Position numbers and translations under genes: made by a program
Shown: positions 26,168-33,405 of the stretch, piece by piece
Layout: each line of letters starts with the position of its first letter
Numbering within the stretch: position 1 is the first letter of the stretch
The notes under the pieces: generated by a model
The model's database searches: none
What the model saw: only the letters and a program-made list of their open reading frames with translations
What the model was told of the DNA's origin: nothing
From: Gammaproteobacteria bacterium
GTDB lineage: Bacteria; Pseudomonadota; Gammaproteobacteria; Pseudomonadales; Azotimanducaceae
DNA: 64,000 bases
Reading direction: 5' to 3'
NCBI GenBank assembly: GCA_028824555.1
Contig: JAPPDJ010000045.1
Coordinates: 32,508-96,507, forward strand

Positions 26168-27999
26168 CGCTGGGCGACGTCCAACTCCGGCGACCACGGC
26201 TCGAACCTGCCATTGACGATCCGGCTCCAATGCACTTCGCGGGCCACTCTGAACTCGTCCGCGCCGATGGTGAGGATGCCGGTGCTGCCGAATACGACCG
26301 GCAGCAGCGCGCTGCGTTGGGGCTGCACGAAGCGATGACCAACGCGAAAGGCATCGACCCCCAGCGCCTGCAAGGCGGCGACAGTCGCCGTGCCGGAAAA
26401 GGAGCGGCGCAGGGTGCCGGCAATGGCTGGCTCGCGAGGTTGCCAAGGCACGCCACAGGCACGGACGCCGCGCAATCGTCCGAGGCCCACGCCGCGCAAC
26501 GCGGTGGAGGGTACGTAGAGGGGAAGGTCTCGCGCCGAGTGGAAGTCCAGCGCCGGCGTCAGCGCAGTCATCTGCGCCGCACCGACCAGCGCAACGATTG
26601 CGTCGATGTCATCGCGCTGCCAAGGCGCGAACGCAAGTTCGCGGCGCAGCAATCGACCGAGTTCTTCCCGCCTGGCCTGGCTCGCGGCGACCCCCAGCCC
26701 CTCGCCGACGGCACCGGTGACGCTACGCACGCCAGCCACCTCGCCGGCGTCGATGATCTCCGGCGGCTGGACAAGGGTGCCGAGTTCCGCGCGCAGGCGC
26801 TCTTCGGCTCGTTCGGACCAAGGGGCGGAAACCCCGAGCAGCAGCACCCGTTCGAGCCCAGCCGTGCCGATGGCTTGGGCAATGGCGGTGGCCTCGTCCT
26901 CGATGGCGTAGGCAAGTTGAACCAGTCTCGGGGCGCGTCCATCGATGGCGTTCAGCGCTACCGTTGGCACGGACGGCGGCAATGCTGCGATGGCCGCCAC
27001 CGCTTCCTTGCGAAGCGGGCCCACCACCAGTTCCGCGCCTCGGGCGACGGCGCGGCGATAGGCGTCCACGGCGCCGTGTAGGGCGGTGTCAACGACGGCG
27101 AGAGAATCTTCGGCACCGGGTCCCGCCATGAGATACGCGGCGGTGAACCCGTCGCGGATCGCTTGACCCGCACTCGCCAATGGGCCCGATAGCGGCACCA
27201 AGAGCGCGATCCGGATGCCTCGCGGGGCGCTCTGAAGCGCTTCCAGAGCCGGCGGTGGCGCTTGACTTGCCAAATGCCCCCGATGCGTCTGGCGCCAATC
27301 CCGCCACGCCTCAAGGCGCTTGCGCGTGCTGAGGGCCTCGTACTGCGTCAGCGCCAGCGACCACCAGGCACCCTCTTGCGCAGATGTCGCGCGACCCGCC
27401 AGCAGCGTCAGGCGGCGCGGATCGACGCGAGCGACACTGCGCCATATGCGCTCGCTCATAGCGACATTCGGTGTCGTGCTCGCTGCTATCAGCAGCTTGG
27501 CCGCGCCTTCGTGGTCACCTAGGCGCTCCGACAATGCCGCTCGCAGGAGCGTCACTTGACGAACCTGCTCGCGACTCGCGGGTTGGAGGTCGGCGAGGCG
27601 TTCCTCGGCCACCACTTCGCCGGCGGCAAGCGCGGTGCGCAGGGCGGCGCTCAGCCACTCAAAACGCCGCACCCGGGGCAGCGTCAAGTGCAGCGGCTCG
27701 CCGTCGCCCTCCTCGAGCCGAGCCACCAACTGCCTCGCGGTAGCGAGGCGTTCGAGGTCTGCGGTGATCTGTGGTGGCGGCAGGCGTTCGAGCAAGGCGT
27801 CGAGATAGAACTCGGCCCGTGCGGCCCGAGGCAGGCTCGCGCCTTGCGCCAGCACCCGCTCCGCATCGCTCAATGGTCGTTCAGGCGGCGGCGCCACCGG
27901 TGCAGCGCAAGACCACAGCACCACGGCGAGAACAAGATGAACGACAATCCTCACGAGCAGCACGCCAGCCGGCGGGACGGCTGGACGAGGGGCCTTCAT
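26164..27999 (-). CDS. lpoA: penicillin-binding protein activator LpoA (LppC)
   Basis: Up to 611 residues. An N-terminal signal ends in a lipobox (VVLWSCAAP), then comes a helical TPR-like domain, then a periplasmic-binding-protein-like domain (about 260-600) beginning IRIALLVPLSGPLASAGQAIRDGF. LpoA is an outer-membrane lipoprotein that stimulates the peptidoglycan synthase PBP1A. The ATG at 27999 would overlap the divergent rsmI start codon; GTG at 27963 or 27954 also precede the lipobox and avoid that overlap. It is followed by yraN with a 4-base overlap. Confidence 0.9.
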   Translation of the reverse strand: MKAPRPAVPPAGVLLVRIVVHLVLAVVLWSCAAPVAPPPERPLSDAERVLAQGASLPRAARAEFYLDALLERLPPPQITADLERLATARQLVARLEEGDGEPLHLTLPRVRRFEWLSAALRTALAAGEVVAEERLADLQPASREQVRQVTLLRAALSERLGDHEGAAKLLIAASTTPNVAMSERIWRSVARVDPRRLTLLAGRATSAQEGAWWSLALTQYEALSTRKRLEAWRDWRQTHRGHLASQAPPPALEALQSAPRGIRIALLVPLSGPLASAGQAIRDGFTAAYLMAGPGAEDSLAVVDTALHGAVDAYRRAVARGAELVVGPLRKEAVAAIAALPPSVPTVALNAIDGRAPRLVQLAYAIEDEATAIAQAIGTAGLERVLLLGVSAPWSERAEERLRAELGTLVQPPEIIDAGEVAGVRSVTGAVGEGLGVAASQARREELGRLLRRELAFAPWQRDDIDAIVALVGAAQMTALTPALDFHSARDLPLYVPSTALRGVGLGRLRGVRACGVPWQPREPAIAGTLRRSFSGTATVAALQALGVDAFRVGHRFVQPQRSALLPVVFGSTGILTIGADEFRVAREVHWSRIVNGRFEPWSPELDVAQR

Positions 28000-28861
28000 G
28001 GCGAACGAAAGCGCGGGTCGGCTGTATGTGGTGGCAACGCCCATCGGCAATCTGGCGGACATCTCCGGGCGGGCGGTGTCCGTGCTGCGATCCGTGTCCT
28101 TGATCGCCTGCGAAGATACCAGACGCACCGGCCGACTCCTCGCGCACCTCGGCGTTTCGCCGCCACCGCTCCTTGCGCTGCATGACCACAACGAGCGCGA
28201 CGTTGCGGGGTCTGTGCTCGAGCGCTTGAAAGCGGCGGAGGATGTCGCATTGGTATCCGATGCCGGCACGCCGCTGGTGTCGGACCCCGGCTTCGTGCTG
28301 GTGCGGGAAGCCTGGACCCGAGGGATCGACGTGGTGCCCGTGCCCGGTGCGAGTGCGGTCACGAGCGCCGTCAGCATCTCGCCGATCCCCACGGGACGTT
28401 TTCGCTTCGAGGGCTTTCTGCCAGCGCGAGCGACCGCACGCGATGCCGTGTTGATCCGGCTGCTCACCGCCGACGTGGCGGTCGTATTCCTGGAAAGCCC
28501 GCGCCGCATCCGTGCCACGCTCGCCGCAATCGAGGCGCACGGCGGCGGAATGCGCGACATCCTGCTGTGCCGGGAACTGACCAAGCTGCACGAGTCGGCG
28601 ACGCTGGGCGTCGTGTCGGAGTTCGTCGCCAAGCCAGATCGGGTTCGCGAGCAAGGCGAGTTCGTCTGCGTGCTCGCGCCGGGGCCGGCAGCAGAGCCAG
28701 ACTCGGCTTCGGCCCTGCTCGACGCGCTCTTGACCGAGCTCGCTCCGGCGCGGGCGGCGCGGGTCGCGGCGCGCATTACCGGCCGCCCGCGTTCGGAGCT
28801 ATACGCCCTGGCCATGACGCTGGCCGGCAAGCGTCGATCCACCGATGGCCGGACCGGTTAA
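27998..28861 (+). CDS. rsmI: 16S rRNA (cytidine(1402)-2'-O)-methyltransferase
   Basis: 287 residues. Tetrapyrrole-methylase fold with LYVVATPIGNLADIS, CEDTRRTGRLL, ALVSDAGTPLVSDPG and VPVPGASAVTSAVS, then FLESPRRI. RsmI 2'-O-methylates C1402 in the decoding centre of the 30S subunit using SAM. Divergent to lpoA as in enterics, but here the two start codons overlap, so promoters must lie inside the coding regions. A GAGGGG ribosome site lies five bases before the ATG. rnpB starts eight bases after the stop. Confidence 0.96.
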   Translation: MANESAGRLYVVATPIGNLADISGRAVSVLRSVSLIACEDTRRTGRLLAHLGVSPPPLLALHDHNERDVAGSVLERLKAAEDVALVSDAGTPLVSDPGFVLVREAWTRGIDVVPVPGASAVTSAVSISPIPTGRFRFEGFLPARATARDAVLIRLLTADVAVVFLESPRRIRATLAAIEAHGGGMRDILLCRELTKLHESATLGVVSEFVAKPDRVREQGEFVCVLAPGPAAEPDSASALLDALLTELAPARAARVAARITGRPRSELYALAMTLAGKRRSTDGRTG

Positions 28862-28869
28862 GCTAGCGG

Positions 28870-29217
28870 ATGAGCTGGTCCAGGCAATCGCGCGTTCGCT
28901 TCCTGGCGAACGTGAGGAAAGTCCGGGCTCCACAGGACAGGGCGCCAGGTAATCCCTGGGGGGCGTGAGCCCACGGAAAGTGCAGCAGAGAGCAGACCGC
29001 CGCGCTGAAAGGCGTGGCAAGGGTGAAACGGTGCGGTAAGAGCGCACCGCGAGCGTTGGCAACAACCTCGGCTAGGCAAACCCCGCCCGGAGCAAGGCCA
29101 AATAGGAGTCATGGCGCGGTCCGCGTCCGACTCGGGTAGGCTGCTTCAGGCGACCGGTGACGGTCGTCGCAGATGAATGATTGCCCACGACAGAACCCGG
29201 CTTATGGACCGGCTCAC
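28870..29217 (+). ncRNA. rnpB: RNase P RNA, bacterial class A
   Basis: The catalytic RNA of RNase P, which matures tRNA 5' ends. Universally conserved blocks are present in order: GAGGAAAGTCCGGGCTCCA, AGGGCGCCAGGTAA, GTGCAGCAGAGAGCAGACCG, GGTGCGGTAAGAGCGCACCG, CCCGGAGCAAGGCCAAATAG and GATGAATGATTGCCCACGAC. The ends GAGCTGGTCC and GGACCGGCTC pair to form P1. Overlapping open frames on the other strand are therefore spurious. Confidence 0.97.
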
Positions 29218-29224
29218 CACATCT

Positions 29225-29375
29225 CGTAGGGGCGACCCTTGTGGTCGCCCGTGACCGTGACAGCCAAGGAAGCCTCCTAGCGCCACAAGAACCGCTGCCT
29301 TCGGACAACGCTTCTTGCCCCAGCCCAAGCCGTCCCATCACTCCGTCGGACTTGGCCGAGACGGCGAAGTCCGAC
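29225..29375 (+). repeat. family-C palindrome and dispersed repeat shared with cfa
   Basis: CGTAGGGGCGACCCTTGTGG with its arm lies at 29225-29250. From 29280 comes the same element that is inserted in the cfa gene, ending in the palindrome GTCGGACTT...AAGTCCGAC (29345-29375). The 342-base gap 29218-29559 between rnpB and the RRM gene holds these repeats and otherwise nothing I can name. Confidence 0.75.
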
Positions 29376-29559
29376 AGACTGCTACGCGAAAGTAATGAGC
29401 GTCGTGGATTAGCGAGCATCGGTCGTGTAGAGTACGCGCGTCGTAGCCCTTGGTGAGCACTTCGCAGTCGGGTCGAACGCCGGCGTCTTGACGCTAGGTG
29501 GCCGGAGGCCAAGTTGAACGGCGAGGCAAATGCGCGGCGAACCGGATCATGGAGACCCA

Positions 29560-29856
29560 GTGAAGAAGATCTACGTTGGAAACCTCCCGTGGGCGACGGG
29601 AGACGAGGAATTGGCGGAACTGTTTGCCGCCCACGGTGAGGTGATCTCTGCAAGGGTCATCACCGACCGTGAAACGGGACGTTCCCGAGGCTTTGGCTTT
29701 GTCGAAATGGACGACTACGCCGCGGACGACGCCATCGCCGAATTGAACGGGCGAGACTTCAAGTCGCGCCCGTTGCGTGTTAGCGAGGCGCACGGACGCG
29801 GTGGCGGCCCCGGCGGCGGCGGCGGCCGCGGCGGGTACGGCCGACCTCGCGACTGA
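29560..29856 (+). CDS. RRM-domain RNA-binding protein
   Basis: 98 residues from GTG (GGAG five bases upstream). A single RNA-recognition motif with RNP2 IYVGNL at residues 4-9 and RNP1 RGFGFVEM at about 44-51, followed by a Gly-rich tail. Such small RRM proteins occur in cyanobacteria and many proteobacteria, often cold-induced; their targets are unknown. It is a single-gene unit between repeats. Confidence 0.93.
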   Translation: MKKIYVGNLPWATGDEELAELFAAHGEVISARVITDRETGRSRGFGFVEMDDYAADDAIAELNGRDFKSRPLRVSEAHGRGGGPGGGGGRGGYGRPRD

Positions 29857-29981
29857 TCGTCGAGCGCCTCCTTACGGGCGCCCAGACATCGATCCCACGC
29901 CGCTGGCTGCCCGAGAGCCAAGCGGGTGGTGTCGCCGTGTGCGCGGGCTAGGAGCCAGTGCGGCTTTCTATGGCGCAGCCT

Positions 29982-30018
29982 GCGCGCCCTAAGGGGCGCG
30001 TTGGCAGTTCGCTTGCCG
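29982..30018 (-). repeat. family-A palindromic repeat
   Basis: GCGCGCCCTAAGGGGCGCG followed by TTGGCAGTTCGC. The second hairpin is incomplete. It lies between the RRM gene and a convergent hypothetical gene, touching neither. Confidence 0.65.
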
Positions 30019-30028
30019 AAGTGCTGGC

Positions 30029-30493
30029 CTACGTGCGGAACGCCAGCACCGTGCCGCACCAAGGCGGTGCCACGCCTTCATGCACCGCACCGGTGGCCTC
30101 GCCGATCACCCAAGTGACAGCTCCGTCGATGCTGTAGTAGGCCTGCTCGGCAAACGCGGTCACCTGAATCTCGGCCCGGTGGCTGGTGGGACCCTGCTGC
30201 GGGAACGGCACGATGCGCTCGAACAGCTCCGCCGTCGCCGCGTGACGAGGCCGAGACGTTGGCGAGGTGGTTTCGTCTTCTCGCAAGGATTCCCCGCGCA
30301 GCCAGTTGTGTTCGCTCGCGAGGATCCACCACCCGTCGTGCTCCACCATCTCGATGTGCCCGGCCCCTGCAACCGCCGCGCCAAAGGCGATGTTGGAGGC
30401 GATAACGCTGGCCGTCGGCTCACCGTCGAAAACCTCGGCTAGCCGGCGGCGCAGGAATGCTAGGGTCTCAGGGCGGATGCGGAGTTCTTGCAT
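30029..30493 (-). CDS. hypothetical protein, 154 residues
   Basis: Not recognised. A soluble protein with no signal peptide or membrane helix. The N terminus MQELRIRPETLAFLRRRLAEVF is helical, then HIEMVEHDGWWILASEHNWL and QVTAFAEQAYYSIDGAVTWV look like beta strands. Codon usage is like the neighbours. It lies just downstream of tRNA-Met on the same strand. The coding call rests on frame length and protein-like composition only. Confidence 0.6.
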   Translation of the reverse strand: MQELRIRPETLAFLRRRLAEVFDGEPTASVIASNIAFGAAVAGAGHIEMVEHDGWWILASEHNWLRGESLREDETTSPTSRPRHAATAELFERIVPFPQQGPTSHRAEIQVTAFAEQAYYSIDGAVTWVIGEATGAVHEGVAPPWCGTVLAFRT

Positions 30494-30511
30494 GAGGACG
30501 GCTTGGGCGAG

Positions 30512-30588
30512 TGGTAGCTACGGGCGGACTTGAACCGCCGACCCCAGGATTATGAATCCTGTGCTCTAACCAGCTGAGCTACGTAGCC
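30512..30588 (-). tRNA. tRNA-Met (CAT), elongator type
   Basis: On the minus strand GGCTACG pairs with CGTAGCT as acceptor stem (one G-U pair). The D arm GCTC...GAGC is present, the anticodon stem CAGGATTCATAATCCTG carries CAT, and the T arm contains GGTTCAAGTCC. The 3' CCA is encoded. The first pair G-U and absence of three GC pairs in the anticodon stem indicate elongator rather than initiator. Confidence 0.96.
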
Positions 30589-30735
30589 TCGCGCACCAAG
30601 CTCGCAACTGCGTATTCTCGAAACCCAACCGTGCCGTTGTCAAGGCGAAATGGCGCGGCCAGACCCGCACTCCCAACCCTGGAAACAGCGCCTCCTCCGG
30701 CAGGCGGGTAGAATCCCGGCCGGGGAGGAACCTCT

Positions 30736-31833
30736 ATGACCATTGAACCTGTCCGCATTGGCCTCGTCGGCTGCGGCACCATTAGTCCCGCGTATCTGCG
30801 TGCCGCCGCCACGTTCGACATTCTCGATTTCGTCGCCTGTGCCGACATCAACCCCGAGGCGTCCGCCGCAACCGCAGGCAAGTACGGCATTCCGGCGCGT
30901 TCCGTGGATGAACTGCTCGCCAGCGACGATGTGGAGGTAGTGCTGAACCTCACCATCCCCGCCGTCCACAGCGAGATCAACCTCGCGGCCATCGACGCCG
31001 GCAAGCACGCATACAGCGAAAAGCCGTTTGGCCTTGCCGCCGAAGATGGTCGCCGGGTTCTTGAACGCGCTGCCGAGAAGGGCCTGCGCACAGGTTGCGC
31101 GCCCGACACCTTCCTGGGCGGTGGCCACCAGACCGTGCGCGGTCTCATCGATGCCGGCGCCATTGGCCGGCCGGTGGCTGGAACGGCCTTCATGATGAGC
31201 CACGGCGTTGAGACGTGGCATCCCAACCCCGCCTTCTACTACCACCGCGGCGGGGGGCCGCTCTACGACATGGGCCCCTACTACCTCACCGCCCTCGTCC
31301 ACGCGCTCGGGCCGGTGCGCCGTGTGGCCGCCATCACCACTCGCGGCCTCGACACTCGGAAAATCACCTCCGAGCCCTATGCCGGTGAGATCATCGAGGT
31401 GGAGGTGGACACCCACGCCGCCGCGACGCTGGAGTTCCTCTCCGGCGCCGTGGTCACCGTGGTGATGAGCTTCGATGTCTGGCTGCATTCGAGCCGCTTC
31501 ATCGAGTTGCACGGCACCGAAGCGAGCATGTCGGCGCCGGACCCCAACACGTTCGGCGGCAAGGTTCGGATTTCGAGCGGTCGCGAGTGGGTGGAGCGCG
31601 ACCTCAGCCACGGCTACACCGAGAACATGCGCAGCATTGGCCTCGCCGACATGTGCAAGGGCATCCGCACTGGCCGCCCGCACCGCTGCGACGGGCACCT
31701 CGCACAGCATGTGCTGGAGATCATGGACGCCTTCGGCGCCTCCTCCACAAGCGGCGAACACGTCACCGTCGAGAGCCAGCCGGAACGCCCCGCGCCCCTG
31801 CCCACCGGGCTTGAGGGCGGTGCGCTCGACTAA
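30736..31833 (+). CDS. Gfo/Idh/MocA-family oxidoreductase
   Basis: 365 residues. The N-terminal NAD(P)-binding domain begins RIGLVGCGTISPAYL, the conserved EKPFG (YSEKPFGL) lies near residue 98, and the C-terminal alpha/beta domain carries GGGPLYDMGPYYL. The family oxidises or isomerises sugars and inositols. A strong GGGGAGG site precedes the ATG. The next gene, a ThuA protein, starts 32 bases later with its own AAAGGAG site; this pair recurs in sugar utilisation clusters. Confidence 0.92.
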   Translation: MTIEPVRIGLVGCGTISPAYLRAAATFDILDFVACADINPEASAATAGKYGIPARSVDELLASDDVEVVLNLTIPAVHSEINLAAIDAGKHAYSEKPFGLAAEDGRRVLERAAEKGLRTGCAPDTFLGGGHQTVRGLIDAGAIGRPVAGTAFMMSHGVETWHPNPAFYYHRGGGPLYDMGPYYLTALVHALGPVRRVAAITTRGLDTRKITSEPYAGEIIEVEVDTHAAATLEFLSGAVVTVVMSFDVWLHSSRFIELHGTEASMSAPDPNTFGGKVRISSGREWVERDLSHGYTENMRSIGLADMCKGIRTGRPHRCDGHLAQHVLEIMDAFGASSTSGEHVTVESQPERPAPLPTGLEGGALD

Positions 31834-31865
31834 AGCACTGCCAACCCAAGCAAAGGAGCCTCGAC

Positions 31866-32525
31866 ATGGCAAACGTCTTCATCACCTGGGGCGGCTGGAA
31901 CTGCCACGAGCCGGAACAGACCGCCGCCATCTGCGCCGACGTGCTCGGCGCGGACGGACACGATGTGACCGTCTCGGACGACCTGTCGCCCCTCGCGGAC
32001 GAGAGCTTCATGGCCAAGCAAGACCTCGTGGTGCCGGTTTGGACCATGTCCACCATCGCTCGCGAGCAGGAAGCTGGCCTCTTGAAGGCAGTGCGCGAAG
32101 GTACCGGCTGCGCCGGCTGGCACGGCGGCATGGGCGATTCGTTCCGCAACAACGTCGAGTACCAGTTCATGGTGGGCGGCCAGTTCATCTGCCACCCAGG
32201 CGGCATCATCGACTACCGCGTCAATATCGCGAGCGACGATCCCATCGTCGCCGGCATGGACGACTTCGCCATGACCTCGGAGCAGTACTTCATGCACGTC
32301 GATCCCTCCAACGAGGTGCTGGCCACCACCACTTTCAGCGGCGAACACTGGGGGGTTGACTGGGTGAAGGACGTGACCATGCCCGTGGCGTGGAAGAAGC
32401 GCTACGGCAAGGGTCGCGTCTTCTACAGCTCCCTAGGGCACGTCGCTTCCGACTTCGACGTCCCGGAAGCGAAGGAGATCATGCGCCGCGGCTGCCTCTG
32501 GGCGATGCGGCAAGGGGAGTCGTGA
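31866..32525 (+). CDS. ThuA-like (trehalose utilisation) family protein
   Basis: 219 residues of glutamine-amidotransferase-like fold. Features include VFITWGGWNCHEPEQ at the start, GTGCAGWHGGMGDSF, YQFMVGGQFICHPGG, and GKGRVFYSSLGHVASDFD near the end, all characteristic of ThuA proteins. Role is probably in keto-sugar or disaccharide catabolism with the upstream Gfo/Idh dehydrogenase; the exact reaction is unknown. Confidence 0.9.
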   Translation: MANVFITWGGWNCHEPEQTAAICADVLGADGHDVTVSDDLSPLADESFMAKQDLVVPVWTMSTIAREQEAGLLKAVREGTGCAGWHGGMGDSFRNNVEYQFMVGGQFICHPGGIIDYRVNIASDDPIVAGMDDFAMTSEQYFMHVDPSNEVLATTTFSGEHWGVDWVKDVTMPVAWKKRYGKGRVFYSSLGHVASDFDVPEAKEIMRRGCLWAMRQGES

Positions 32526-32563
32526 AAGGCACCTTCTGACGTGCCCCCCAACGAACCTCCGCT

Positions 32564-33166
32564 CTAACCCTCGAGGTGGGCGAGGTCGCCGAGGGTCCGT
32601 ACGCTCCATTTGCCGGCATCGTCGCGCTCGAAGACGCTGAGGCTCGTGTTGTGAATGTGAAAGCGTCGCGCCGCCCCCTGGGGCAACCCTAGAACATGCT
32701 TGGCAAAGGCGATCAGCACGCCGCCGTGGCTCACTGCGACGATTCGCTCACCGAGATGGCGTGACGCGATGGCATCGAAGGCCGCCACCACCCGGTGATG
32801 CAACTGGCGCTGGCTTTCTCCACCCGGCGGCGCGTATTCGATGTCGCCCGTGGGGATCGCCTGCTGCACTTCGTCCCTGCTGCGACCTTCAAAGACGCCA
32901 TAGCCGCGCTCGCGCAACCGCGGCTCGGCGGTAACTTCGTGGTGGCCCGCCGTCGCGATCAACTCGGCCGTGCGCCGGGCGCGAAGGAGGTCGGAGCAGT
33001 ACAGTGCCGGAGCGGTGCAAAGCGCGCGAGTCCGGGGTGCCAATGCCCGCGCCTGCGCTTCGCCGTCGGCCGTTAGAGGGCTGTCACTGTGCCCCTGATA
33101 GAGGTTGCGCGTGTTGTAGATCGTCTCGCCGTGGCGCACGACGATGAGCTCCGTCCCCATCGACAC
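32564..33166 (-). CDS. histidine phosphatase family protein (phosphoglycerate-mutase-like)
   Basis: 200 residues. The RHG motif is VVRHGETIYN near residue 10, the LTADGEAQA and SDLLRARRTAEL segments follow, and the second catalytic His is in VAVSHGGVL. It is a small phosphatase of the CobC/GpmB type; the substrate cannot be told from sequence. It is convergent with the ThuA gene with 38 bases between. Confidence 0.93.
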   Translation of the reverse strand: MSMGTELIVVRHGETIYNTRNLYQGHSDSPLTADGEAQARALAPRTRALCTAPALYCSDLLRARRTAELIATAGHHEVTAEPRLRERGYGVFEGRSRDEVQQAIPTGDIEYAPPGGESQRQLHHRVVAAFDAIASRHLGERIVAVSHGGVLIAFAKHVLGLPQGAARRFHIHNTSLSVFERDDAGKWSVRTLGDLAHLEG

Positions 33167-33220
33167 ATCGTAGCAGGCTGAGTGGGGTCCACGGTGGGAG
33201 TCCCGCCTTCCCCGGTGCTC

Positions 33221-33330
33221 TCTGCGACCAGGCGGGGCATGCCTCGCCGGTCGCAGACCCGCTCCCGTAGGGCGTCAGCCTGCCGGGCTTCGGTATGGAC
33301 GGGCCTTCGGAGGGAAGGCATCCTGCCTTC
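33221..33330 (+). repeat. inverted repeats upstream of the TonB receptor
   Basis: TCTGCGACC...GGTCGCAGA (33221-33257) forms a hairpin around GGCATGCC. At 33304-33326 GGAGGGAAGGCATCCTGCCT is a family-B palindrome. They lie in the 239-base gap between the phosphatase and the receptor; no promoter motif stands out. Confidence 0.6.
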
Positions 33331-33405
33331 CTTGACACGCCGACAAGGCGTGCTTATGTCGCTCCGGCGCTGGGGCGGAAGCCCCCAAAGTTAGGGAGGG
33401 AGAAC

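Noticed and set aside
29072..29653. 193-codon minus-strand frame
   Set aside because: Covers the conserved RNase P RNA, repeats and the start of the RRM gene.
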